A stretch of DNA of 64,000 bases from Acinetobacter kookii (GTDB taxonomy: Bacteria; Pseudomonadota; Gammaproteobacteria; Pseudomonadales; Moraxellaceae), in contig NZ_FMYO01000003.1 of the NCBI RefSeq assembly GCF_900096895.1, forward strand, positions 1 to 64,000, given 5' to 3'. Numbering within the stretch: position 1 is the stretch's first letter; each line of letters starts with the position of its first letter. The notes below the pieces were generated by a model. That model was not told where the DNA came from. It saw nothing but the letters and a program-made list of their open reading frames with translations, and did no database searches. A program made the translations under genes and the position numbers. This document shows, in pieces, positions 47,444 through 55,448 of the stretch.

Positions 47444-48025
47444 TTAGTTTTTATCTTCGGAAATGTTTTGAGGTTCAGGAATAGTAATATCCAATCCTAC
47501 CTTTTCTTTGTAGAGCTGTTTTAATAAAGCCAGGTCGTGATTAATTTCTGTGGGATAAATCTTGCCTAAAATGCCACCTTGTTTGGTCTGTGAATTGGCA
47601 TACATTAAAACAATAGGCACACCAGCGGCTTTGGCAATATACCAGAAACCTGTACGGATGGGCTTTCTGGCTTCACCTGTTTTGGCACGGGTCGCTTCAG
47701 GCGCAATCACCAGATTGAATTTTTCATTCTGCTGAAAATGCTCGACCATAAGAGAAACAATATCCTGATTTGCTTTTCGGTCGACAGCAATTCCACCGAT
47801 AGCCTCTAATAAAGGTTTCATGGGACCTTTAAATAATTCTTTTTTAATCAGGGTATGAATTTTTATATCATAAATCTGGAACAGTGCCAGTGAAAGCACG
47901 GCATCCATCATGGAAGTATGTTCAAACCCGACAATAACCTGCTTATTTTCAAGTACATCTGGTTCAACTTGATATTTCCATCCTGCAAGCTTAAATGCGG
48001 ATTCACCAATAAATTTTTTTAACAT
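47444..48025 (-). CDS. Lysophospholipid (1-acylglycerol-3-phosphate) acyltransferase
   Basis: A PlsC-type membrane-associated acyltransferase. The catalytic HX4D motif is in GFEHTSMMDAV (about residue 40), the FxxR-like and EGTR-type motifs are represented by GIAVDRKANQD and IAPEATRAKTGEA. The frame extends upstream to a TTG at 48115, but those residues do not resemble the family, so the ATG at 48025 is used; neither start has a good ribosome binding site. The acyl acceptor is probably a lysophospholipid. A paralogue rather than the main PlsC, given its small size. Confidence 0.8.
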   Translation of the reverse strand: MLKKFIGESAFKLAGWKYQVEPDVLENKQVIVGFEHTSMMDAVLSLALFQIYDIKIHTLIKKELFKGPMKPLLEAIGGIAVDRKANQDIVSLMVEHFQQNEKFNLVIAPEATRAKTGEARKPIRTGFWYIAKAAGVPIVLMYANSQTKQGGILGKIYPTEINHDLALLKQLYKEKVGLDITIPEPQNISEDKN

Positions 48026-48329
48026 AAATGTGCGGGATATTTGACAATATGAAAGTGGGCTAATTTCTGCCTGTTCGTATATATAGTCAAGTACCGATGC
48101 ATTAAAAATGACCAAATAAATACGCTTGATATAGTTTCTAAAAATACACCTATTAATTGTTTTTATATATAAAAAGATATTAAAAAGATGTAAAAGATAT
48201 TATTTAATACAAATTAAGACTTAATAATGACTGGTCAGATGAAAAGATACCTATTAGACTTTTGTCGAAGATAAAATTTTTTAAACACATGGTCTGACCT
48301 GGACAGTTGTTTAATGAGGATTGAAAAGA

Positions 48330-48437
48330 ATGATGTATGTTTCGACTTTTCTATTGGCATTTTGCTTGTTTATGCTCGTTGTTGTATGGTCTTTAATCGA
48401 AATTCGCATTGAAGAGCAAAAAGAACGTAGTCTTTAG
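48330..48437 (+). CDS. Small single-span membrane protein, 35 aa
   Basis: A 35-codon frame starting with two ATGs (48330 and 48333), preceded by GAGGA about 9 nt upstream. Residues 3-22 are a strong membrane helix (from YVSTFLLAF through LVVVWSL), followed by a charged cytoplasmic tail (EIRIEEQKERSL). The shape is that of regulatory membrane microproteins. It is isolated; the role is unknown. Confidence 0.55.
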   Translation: MMYVSTFLLAFCLFMLVVVWSLIEIRIEEQKERSL

Positions 48438-48920
48438 CTATTGCTTTGCAGTCGAAGCTTAAAAATATTTATTATTTAGATTTTAAAAATACTCTGTTCA
48501 CAATCTAAATAAAAATTAAAGTAATATCTTTTAGGTATAATTTATTCATCTTTTTCACATGATTTGAATGTCAAAAATGCTGAACGATTGATGACTAAAT
48601 TTGGTCTGAGTATTTTTTAAATGGCGGATTCAAACGTCATTCATTTAAAAAGTTGGCTGTCGAGAGAGTGAACTATCAATCCGGCTATTTTTTTGAATTT
48701 TATATTTCCTTAAATATTGTTCATTCTTCTTAATTTATTCGTGTAAGACATTGGTTCAGTATATTTCATTGGAATGTTTCAAATACTTATTATGAAGGGC
48801 TTTGACTATAAATTTACGATTTATTCACTCTAAGCAAGAGTTGAGTGTATTGAAAGAATAATAGCCGTTTGAAAGATGTCCAAAATTGTTGCGTTAGTGT
48901 GCAGGTATAAACAAAAGGAC
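48438..48920. other. Gene-free region before the tRNA
   Basis: About 480 bp, AT-rich, with no frame of protein-like composition and no recognised RNA. It contains scattered short inverted repeats but nothing assigned. Confidence 0.4.
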
Positions 48921-48949
48921 TTGTCTTTTAAAAAAATCTTCGATAGTAT
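48921..48949 (+). promoter_or_regulatory. Sigma-70-type promoter of the tRNA gene
   Basis: TTGTCT (48921-48926) and TAGTAT (48944-48949) are separated by 17 bp, about 45 bp before the tRNA 5' end. Confidence 0.5.
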
Positions 48950-48993
48950 GCTTTTCGTCTGAAATTATTGATAAATAAAGCTTTCAGAATATA

Positions 48994-49070
<77 letters not shown>

Positions 49071-49103
49071 TATTTTATAATCATATGCACTCATATGAAA
49101 TCT

Positions 49104-49139
49104 AAACCCTTAATTCTTAACGGATTAAGGGTTTTTTTA
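49104..49139 (+). terminator. Terminator after the tRNA
   Basis: AAACCCTTAAT (49104-49114) pairs with ATTAAGGGTTT (49124-49134), followed by T-rich DNA. It lies on the island side of the tRNA, which means that the integrated DNA supplies or retains the terminator. Confidence 0.85.
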
Positions 49140-49241
49140 TACTTAAAATAATCTTATATACACTCATACAGGAACTGCTCGTTTGTATCCTTGTTTGTAT
49201 CCTAAATTTAAAATATAACTCAGGATACAAAGTTTAAATAA

Positions 49242-50474
49242 ATGGTAGGTAAACAAAGAGTTATGAGCAGAAATAAACTTTTATCTGATGTGGCATATGC
49301 TGCTTTAAAAGCAAAAGATAAAGAATATCGAAAGGCAGATATTTCAGGACTTTATATGAAAGTTCAAACTTCAGGTAAGAAGTCATGGCAACTTCGTTTG
49401 AAGAATAATGAGGGTAAATGGACATGGGTCGGTTTAGGGTCTTACCCTGATGTTTCAGTTAAAAATGCTCGAGCACAAGCTTTAAAATTTCAATCGGGAG
49501 AGCTTCAAATTGTTACGCGATCAGAACGTCTAAAACAAGCTCAACGTGATGAAAGTGAGTTGTTTGAGTACTTAATGCGAGATTGGATCGATACTAAGAA
49601 AAATACATGGGATCCAACAACATTTAAGAAAGAGGTTCAATCTATTGAAAAGCATCTTCTGCCTGTTTTTGGTCAACGTAAATATAAAGATATTACTTCT
49701 GGAGAATGGCTTGAATTCTTCCAAACAAAACAACGTGAAGAAAAAATTTTCAATCGAATCGAAAAATTAGTTTCATATTGCCGGAATGCTTATGATTTGG
49801 CTGTTTTTAAAGATGAGATTAAATTCAACCCTCTAACTGGTATTCAGAAGTTTTTAGACAAGTCTAATCCAGGGTGTATGAAACACATTCCTATAAAAGA
49901 ACTTCCTGAAATGATTGGAAAAATCAGGGAATACCGCTCTGAAGAAATCAGTATTGGGTTAGAATTACTGATACATATGTTTCCAAGACCTGGGGAACTT
50001 AGGCAAGCACAGTGGAAGCAATTCGACTTTGATGAACGGGTTTGGATTAGACCTGGTTCAATAATGAAAAAGGGGATTGAACATGGAATACCTCTGTCAG
50101 ATCAAGCAATTACTTTGTTAACAAGATTGAAATCAATTTCGAAACGTGAGAGTGATTATCTATTTCCAGCTCGAGACAGTGTTAATAAGTCAATTTCAAA
50201 TTTAACTTTCAATACAGCCCTAAATAGATTGGGATACTTTGGGAAGCAGAATCCACACGGCTTTAGACATATTGCATCAACGAAATTAAACGATAAATTT
50301 AGTGATCGATCACAAGTGATCGAGTCTGCATTAGCTCACTTAAAATCTGGGGTAAAAGGAGCCTACGACAAAGGCGCACACCTTCGAGAAAGGTATGAAA
50401 TCATGCAGTATTGGTCGGACTACCTTGAACAAATTTGTGGACCGAGAGAGTTTCCTAAGATTCATGTAAGCTAA
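49242..50474 (+). CDS. int: Tyrosine recombinase integrase (DUF4102/P4-type)
   Basis: A 410-aa integrase. The N-terminal arm-binding domain (ADISGLYMKVQTSGKKSWQL, about residues 31-50) is the DUF4102 type. A core-binding domain follows (about residues 105-185). The catalytic domain has Arg in FPRPGELRQAQW (near residue 252), HxxR in PHGFRHIAST (near residue 345), a second His in ALAHLKSG and the nucleophile Tyr in GAYDKG (about residue 372). The ATG at 49263 is a possible shorter start. Lying 172 bp after a tRNA and pointing away from it is the standard layout of a tRNA-targeted genomic island. The enzyme looks intact, so the island may still be excisable. Confidence 0.95.
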   Translation: MVGKQRVMSRNKLLSDVAYAALKAKDKEYRKADISGLYMKVQTSGKKSWQLRLKNNEGKWTWVGLGSYPDVSVKNARAQALKFQSGELQIVTRSERLKQAQRDESELFEYLMRDWIDTKKNTWDPTTFKKEVQSIEKHLLPVFGQRKYKDITSGEWLEFFQTKQREEKIFNRIEKLVSYCRNAYDLAVFKDEIKFNPLTGIQKFLDKSNPGCMKHIPIKELPEMIGKIREYRSEEISIGLELLIHMFPRPGELRQAQWKQFDFDERVWIRPGSIMKKGIEHGIPLSDQAITLLTRLKSISKRESDYLFPARDSVNKSISNLTFNTALNRLGYFGKQNPHGFRHIASTKLNDKFSDRSQVIESALAHLKSGVKGAYDKGAHLRERYEIMQYWSDYLEQICGPREFPKIHVS

Positions 50475-50579
50475 TTTTTAAGCAGTTTTTTACTATTTTT
50501 CCATTTTTTTAACGTACAACAGGCCTTTTTTTTGAAGCATGCTAGTTTTGAAATTATCTATTAATCATTAGGAATAGAG

Positions 50580-50816
50580 ATGATTTCAAATACTGCATTT
50601 GACATTGTTGTAAATGGTATCGTATTAAAGCCACTCAGATTAAAAAAGAAAGAAGTATGTGACTATCTGGAATTTTCAGTAGAGCAGTTAAGAAAAGTTT
50701 CGATGAATGATGAAAGCTTTCCAAGACCGATCAAAACTGGTAGTACACGACAATCTGGTGTTTATTATGATTTCAACGAAATAACGGTTTGGAAAGAAAA
50801 AAATTACGGTAAGTAA
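50580..50816 (+). CDS. AlpA/MerR-like HTH protein (first copy)
   Basis: A 78-aa protein with a short winged-HTH-like domain: LKKKEVCDYLEFSVEQLRKV, then FPRPIKTGSTRQSGVYYDFN and a final VWKEK. The pattern 'choose a helix, FP.PIK.G....GV.Y...E...W' is that of AlpA-type excisionase/activator proteins. It follows the integrase by 105 bp. Such proteins control integrase expression or excision. It has a terminator directly after it. Confidence 0.8.
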   Translation: MISNTAFDIVVNGIVLKPLRLKKKEVCDYLEFSVEQLRKVSMNDESFPRPIKTGSTRQSGVYYDFNEITVWKEKNYGK

Positions 50817-50824
50817 GTTTTATG

Positions 50825-50855
50825 AATTAGGCCCTAAGGGGCCTAATTTTTTTAT
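50825..50855 (+). terminator. Terminator after the first AlpA-like gene
   Basis: AATTAGGCCC (50825-50834) pairs with GGGCCTAATT (50839-50848), followed by T-rich DNA. Confidence 0.85.
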
Positions 50856-51005
50856 AGAAAGATGCGAGAAGTATTGTTAATTGGCTAATAAATAAATAAA
50901 ACTGTTTATTTTCTCATTTTTTTAACCACACACAGAGATATTTTAGAGTTGATGCTAGATTAAATCTTTCAACAGATTCCAATTTAAGCAGGTTTAATAG
51001 TATCA

Positions 51006-51236
51006 ATGAGTTCTTGTAAAACGCATACTAAGTCTAATGAGATTTATCAGTTTTTGAATAAGAAAACAGTTTGTAAACTTCTTCGAATTTCGATTAATGA
51101 ACTTCGAGAGCAAGAACTAAAAGATGATCTTTTCCCACGGGGAATCAAAAGCGGAATGAGCAAGCAATGTGGAGTTAAGTATCGTTATGATGAGATTATT
51201 GACTGGCATTTAAAAGAGCTGGCCAGACGTCAATGA
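51006..51236 (+). CDS. AlpA/MerR-like HTH protein (second copy)
   Basis: A 76-aa protein with the same pattern as the gene at 50580: LNKKTVCKLLRISINELREQ, FPRGIKSGMSKQCGVKYRYD and a terminal DWHLKEL. The two copies share layout but diverge in sequence, so this is an old duplication or two independently acquired regulators. One of them may regulate the integrase and the other the cargo genes; this is inference. Confidence 0.75.
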   Translation: MSSCKTHTKSNEIYQFLNKKTVCKLLRISINELREQELKDDLFPRGIKSGMSKQCGVKYRYDEIIDWHLKELARRQ

Positions 51237-51380
51237 AATGTAAATGCCGAGACTGTAAATTAAAATGACTAAGACAAGAACTATTATTGTGATTGAAGTT
51301 ATTGTGCAAATTCTTATTTAAATGATCATTAAATTTTGTGCTAACTTGGACAGACATTATTCGGCTAGTTGGACAAACAG

Positions 51381-51497
51381 TTATTGTTCTTTAAGATGAT
51401 TAATTAATCGCTCATAGTCATTTTTAGAAAGTTTACCAATGTAAGTTAATTTTGTTTTATCAATTGGCAGCTGATATGTCTGTACGGTATCAATCCA
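51381..51497 (-). pseudogene. Possible toxin remnant downstream of the antitoxin
   Basis: Directly after the antitoxin stop codon, in the same reading frame, a 38-codon stretch stays open (WIDTVQTYQLPIDKTKLTYI, then GKLSKNDYERLINHLKEQ and a stop). It has no start codon. Its composition resembles the C-terminal end of a PemK/MazF-type toxin, which is normally encoded next to RelB/DinJ-type antitoxins. An internal deletion that removed the first two thirds of the toxin would explain it. The assignment of the fragment is tentative. Confidence 0.4.
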
Positions 51498-51779
51498 TTA
51501 GTACCCACCATCATCGTTTAAAAATGCTTGAGCAGATTTTGTATTTGATACTTTTACACTTGGGATATTATGGCTAAGTGCTATGAGCTGTGCTGTATTA
51601 AAATCATCATCACTTATTTGATTGCTTACAGGGATTCGACCTGTTTTGGCAATTTCAGCCATGACCATACTAAAAACAGATGCAGGGGTTAGCCCAACTT
51701 TTTTTATAATGTACTCTGCTGATTCCGAAATAGCCTCATCCACAGAATATTGAACTCTCTTTTTTATTAGCGTAGACAT
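51498..51779 (-). CDS. RelB/DinJ-family antitoxin
   Basis: A 93-aa protein with an N-terminal ribbon-helix-helix domain (KKRVQYSVDEAISESAEYII, residues 6-25; GLTPASVFSMVMAEIAKTGR, about 29-48), typical of RelB/DinJ antitoxins. The ending AFLNDDGGY matches the family. It should bind its own promoter; a 10-bp-arm palindrome lies just upstream at 51803-51827. The toxin gene that should follow appears deleted, so this is an orphan antitoxin, which could still neutralise a related toxin elsewhere. Confidence 0.85.
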   Translation of the reverse strand: MSTLIKKRVQYSVDEAISESAEYIIKKVGLTPASVFSMVMAEIAKTGRIPVSNQISDDDFNTAQLIALSHNIPSVKVSNTKSAQAFLNDDGGY

Positions 51780-51802
51780 TTAACACCTCTCAATCTTATT
51801 AA

Positions 51803-51827
51803 TGCCATTTTATGCCATAAAATGGCA
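51803..51827. promoter_or_regulatory. Probable operator of the antitoxin gene
   Basis: TGCCATTTTA (51803-51812) and TAAAATGGCA (51818-51827) form a perfect palindrome with a 5-bp centre, 23 bp upstream of the antitoxin ATG, the usual place for a ribbon-helix-helix autorepressor site. Confidence 0.6.
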
Positions 51828-52150
51828 CAGGGAAAGTGAGTAGTAAGTGTCCATTCTTAATAAGAATTGGTATCCAAGTAGCTGTTGATTTTGCATTATT
51901 GAATTAGAAAGTGAATTTTACATTAAAATTGAGTAAAAAACCGTCAATTGTAGACTAAAATCTACACTGAACTTGAGCCTGACATTTTCTGTTTTATTCG
52001 TATATACGAATACAAAAGACTTATGAATAGTGCAATTTTCCGAATAATTACATAGATACTGGTACCAGAAAGTTTAAATCTTTGTTCATTTATTTGTGAG
52101 ATTTAGTGTCTATTTGAATAAGAATATGCAGGATATAGCTCTATCAGCGT
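51828..52150. other. AT-rich gap with a 16-bp palindrome
   Basis: No supported gene. It contains the perfect palindrome ATTCGTATATACGAAT (51996-52011), a possible regulator site. The right edge joins the 112-bp repeat array. Confidence 0.45.
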
Positions 52151-52710
52151 ATTACATTTTTTTTGACACGATTTCCTAAGCTACCCCTCAAATTCATGCT
52201 AAAAAAAATGTAATAGTGGCTAAGCAGAAAGCCTGATTTAAGAGGATTCGATGCATTGGGATATTACATTTTTTTTGACACGATTTCCTAAGCTACCCCT
52301 CAAATTCATGCTAAAAAAAATGTAAGAGTTACTAAGCAGAAAGCCTGATTTGACAGGATTCGATGCATTTGGATATTACATTTTTTTTGACACGATTTCC
52401 TAAGCTACCCCTCAAATTCATGCTAAAAAAAATGTAAGAGTTACTAAGCAGAAAGCCTGATTTGACAGGATTCGATGCATTTGGATATTACATTTTTTTT
52501 GACACGATTTCCTAAGCTACCCCTCAAATTCATGCTAAAAAAAATGTAAGAGTTACTAAGCAGAAAGCCTGATTTGACAGGATTCGATGCATTTGGATAT
52601 TACATTTTTTTTGACACGATTTCCTAAGCTACCCCTCAAATTCATGCTAAAAAAAATGTAATAGTGGCTAAGCAGAAAGCCTGATTTAAGAGGATTCGAT
52701 GCATTTGGAT
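52151..52710. repeat. Tandem array of five 112-bp repeats
   Basis: Exact-period copies start at 52151, 52263, 52375, 52487 and 52599. The first 75 bp or so of all copies are identical. Each begins ATTACATTTTTTTT, contains an inverted match AAAAAAAATGTAAT about 36 bp later (a 13- or 14-bp hairpin arm), and ends near GATTCGATGCAT. Copies 1 and 5 form one sequence class (AATAGTGGCT, TTAAGAGG) and copies 2-4 another (AAGAGTTACT, TTGACAGG). Copy 1 has one further base change. The array stops one base before the insertion sequence at 52712. No gene is encoded in it and its function is unknown. Confidence 0.95.
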
Positions 52711-52765
52711 AGGCTTTGTTGCACAAACCTATCTGTAAAGGGTTTTTCAGCGATATAATTTTCAA

Positions 52766-53470
52766 ATGAAGAAGCCTACACACAAAATCTACCGCACAAC
52801 CAATTGGCCCGTATATAACCGAGCACTCATGAGTCGCGGAAATATTGCCATTTGGTTTGATCCTGCTACGCAATGGTATGCGCCATCAAAAGGCAAACAA
52901 GGGCGAAATCAAACCTACTCCGACGCAGCCATCCAATGCTGCTTAATGATTAAATCCTTATTCCGTCTGTCTTTACGTATGGTCACTGGCTTTGTGCAAA
53001 GTCTGATTAAACTTTGCGGATTAAATTGGATAGCTCCAGATTACACCACGCTTTGTAGAAGACAAAAGCATATTGATATTGTAATCAGCTACCAAAAAAG
53101 TAGCGATGGGCTGCATCTACTCATGGACTCTACAGGCATGAAGTTTCTAGGTGAGGGCGAATGGAAACGCAAGAAACATGGACCTGAATATCGTCGCCAA
53201 TGGCGTAAACTTCATATTGGTATAGATGCTAAAACCCTACAAATACGAGCAGTTCAGCTTACAACCAATAATGTCAGTGATTCACAGGTGCTTGGTGATT
53301 TACTTAATCAGATTCCACAAGATGAGCAGATTAACTCTGTTTATACCGATGGAGCTTATGACACCAAGCAATGCCGTCAGGTCATTGCAGATCGGCAAGC
53401 GCATGCGGTGATTCCACCTAGAAAAAATGCGAAACCATGGGCTTTGTTGCATAAATATGTAAGCATCTGA
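52766..53470 (+). pseudogene. IS5-family (IS903-like) transposase, 3'-truncated
   Basis: The frame encodes 234 aa, but only the first 225 or so are native. The DDE catalytic residues present are Asp121 (LLMDSTGMKF) and Asp195 (VYTDGAYDT). The final Glu domain is missing. The native sequence breaks at Trp225 (NAKPW), exactly where a second IS-like end starts (53440), and the last nine residues are read from that end. The enzyme should be inactive. The N-terminal IYRTTNWPVYNRALMSRGN is typical of this transposase group. Confidence 0.85.
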
Positions 53471-53552
53471 TTTAAATAAATTTAATTTTGGATCAAAAAA
53501 TAATCAAAACTTTTAAAATCATATAGTTATGAAATCTTTGTGCAACAAAGCC
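53440..53552. mobile_element. 113-bp IS-end pair (MITE-like remnant)
   Basis: GGCTTTGTTGCATAAA at 53440 and its near-perfect inverted partner ending at 53552 (one mismatch in 16) bound a 113-bp AT-rich, non-coding segment. It may be a miniature derivative that inserted into the larger IS, or the fused end of a second, deleted IS copy. Confidence 0.6.
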
Positions 53553-53845
53553 CATAAAAAATGAAAATTCAAGTGATCTTAAGTCAGCACAACATAATAG
53601 TTGTAGAAGAATGTTTAGCAAAAAATAATACCCTAAAAACGTCTTTAGTCTTATTTCGATAGAAAAAAACCTAAAAATCATCGTAATATAAAGCTAGTAA
53701 ATTTTTGGTTAAGTTCATTAATGCCTTCATCTTTTGATGTGACTTAAGAAAGATTAAGGACGAAACCTAAGGTGTCATCTAAGGGTTTAATGAATATAAC
53801 TTTAAATAAGAAATTGATTTTTAAAATTATATGTTGGGGTAATGC
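53553..53845. promoter_or_regulatory. Upstream region of the dpt operon
   Basis: A gene-free region of about 290 bp between the IS and dptF, AT-rich, presumed to hold the operon promoter. The IS end lies close enough to influence transcription. No specific promoter was assigned. Confidence 0.4.
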
Positions 53846-55447
53846 GTGCGCTTTGTCGATGCTTTGAACGTGTTGTCTAAATCATCTTCATTTGCAGTTT
53901 CGACTGAAAGTGATCGTGATGAGGATCTTTCCAAAATCAAATCTGATTTATATGTCGCGATGCCGATCGAAGAGGATTTTTTCTCCCTCTTAGATAAGGT
54001 CAATGAAAATTCAAAAAAAGTTATTTTTCTGTGTGGAAGTAGTGGTGATGGGAAGTCTGAGCTCATGCTTAGAGCGAAACAAAAATTCACGCAATCTTAT
54101 GTACATTTCCATTTAGATGCGACTCATAGCTTTGAGCCACATGATAATGCTATTCAGACTTTGAATAAAATTTTTAGTGCTTTTGAAAGGAGTAATCATT
54201 CATTAGTCATTGGTATTAATATTGGGATGTTAGGCAACTATGCAGAAGAAGCTGAGAATCTTGAAGTACGTAAAAAACTTAAAAAATATTTAGAATTAAA
54301 AGAAGTATCACATGACTTTAATTTTATAAATTTTGAAGATTATCCAAAGTTTGAGATTACAAAGGATGCATATAAGAGTGAGTTTATTTCTCGAATTTTG
54401 CAGAGGATCACATCTCCATCATCAGAGCTTTATAAACTTTTTTTAAAAGATGAGCTGGATGGTTTAAACGGCAAAGATTATCTGAAATTCATTAATTACA
54501 GATTACTATGTAATGAAAAAGTACAGAAGGTTATTGTTGAATTATTACTAAAGATTAGATTATTCAGAAATCAATTTATAACAGCAAGAACATTCTTAGA
54601 TCTAATCTACGAGTTGGTCACTAAAAACGATTATTTATTTAATAATCTGTTTACTTGTAATGAAAACGAGATTTTGGAAAAAGCAAGCGAGTTTGATCCA
54701 TCTAGATTAAGAACAAAGACGATAGATCGATTTGTTATTGGTTATGAGCTTAATAGCCTGCCTAAGGATTTTGAGATATTTAATCAAAAATTAAAATCGG
54801 ATCTAATGATTCTACCGTTAAATGACTCTAGTTCCTATATTAGGTTGTTTTACTTATTAAAATTTATTGATATTGGAAACAATTATCACAAAAAATTTAC
54901 TGAAGATTTTACAGAAAACCTTCTATTGAATTATTTGGAAGTATATAGGCATCACACTTACTTTGATAAGGTCAATTCGAGACCAATATTACGAAATTTT
55001 TATAACAAAGAGTTTCTAAATGCGATTAGAGGCTATATCAATAAAAAAGCTCCTTACTTAGAGGATGATCAATTTTTAATTGCTGAGTATGGTGATTACA
55101 AAGTTATTTCTCATCTAAAACTTACACCTGATTTCAAAGCTATAGAAAATCAACCTAAAAAAGGTAAAGGATTTTTTGATGTTTACATCCAAATTAAAGA
55201 TTTTTCAGAGTTAGAAGATGATCCTATAGTCAAGTTTAGTGTTGATATCAATTTATATGAATTATTAAGTAGGCTTAGAGCAGGATATCGGCCTAATAAA
55301 AATGACAGAAGTGTGGTTGTTGTGCTGAATGAAATGGTAAATAGGCTACTTGATTTTGCAAACAAATCTAATCAAATCAGTTTTAGGTCTAGTTCAACTG
55401 AAGTTAAATTTATTCGTGAAGATGATTGTATAGAGGTAGGATATTAG
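53846..55447 (+). CDS. dptF: DNA phosphorothioation-dependent restriction protein DptF
   Basis: A 533-aa P-loop ATPase. The Walker A block FLCGSSGDGKSELM (residues 61-74), followed by FHLDATHSFEPHDNAIQTLN (about residues 92-111), is characteristic of DptF (dnd system-associated protein). It starts at a GTG with GGGG about 7 nt before it; an earlier ATG at 53842 is in another frame. In known systems DptFGH attack DNA that lacks phosphorothioate marks. DptF is the first of three tightly packed genes; dptG starts 1 nt after its stop. The assignment rests on family-specific motifs and gene order, not on an alignment. Confidence 0.85.
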   Translation: MRFVDALNVLSKSSSFAVSTESDRDEDLSKIKSDLYVAMPIEEDFFSLLDKVNENSKKVIFLCGSSGDGKSELMLRAKQKFTQSYVHFHLDATHSFEPHDNAIQTLNKIFSAFERSNHSLVIGINIGMLGNYAEEAENLEVRKKLKKYLELKEVSHDFNFINFEDYPKFEITKDAYKSEFISRILQRITSPSSELYKLFLKDELDGLNGKDYLKFINYRLLCNEKVQKVIVELLLKIRLFRNQFITARTFLDLIYELVTKNDYLFNNLFTCNENEILEKASEFDPSRLRTKTIDRFVIGYELNSLPKDFEIFNQKLKSDLMILPLNDSSSYIRLFYLLKFIDIGNNYHKKFTEDFTENLLLNYLEVYRHHTYFDKVNSRPILRNFYNKEFLNAIRGYINKKAPYLEDDQFLIAEYGDYKVISHLKLTPDFKAIENQPKKGKGFFDVYIQIKDFSELEDDPIVKFSVDINLYELLSRLRAGYRPNKNDRSVVVVLNEMVNRLLDFANKSNQISFRSSSTEVKFIREDDCIEVGY

Positions 55448-55448
55448 A

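Larger units (their letters stand above)
52712..53552 (+). mobile_element. Damaged IS5-family insertion sequence
   Basis: The left end GGCTTTGTTGCACAAA (52712-52727) is matched in perfect inverted form at the right end (53537-53552). Between them lies a DDE transposase gene missing its 3' part. At about 840 bp the element is some 200 bp shorter than typical IS903-like elements. A further IS end-like sequence lies inside at 53440. No matching target duplication was found, in line with rearrangement after insertion. Confidence 0.8.

Noticed and set aside
51996..52011. Xer/dif-like recombination site
   Set aside because: The palindrome shares only CGTATA with XerC half-sites and lacks the asymmetric two-arm layout with a 6-bp centre.
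52151..52710. CRISPR array
   Set aside because: The 112-bp units are nearly identical end to end with no variable spacers, and no cas genes are present.
52556..52873. Minus-strand frame across the repeats and the IS end
   Set aside because: It spans the repeat-IS junction and is antisense to the transposase, so it is not a biological unit.
49242..53845. Complete prophage
   Set aside because: No structural, packaging or lysis genes are seen; only integrase and AlpA-type regulators, which fit an island.
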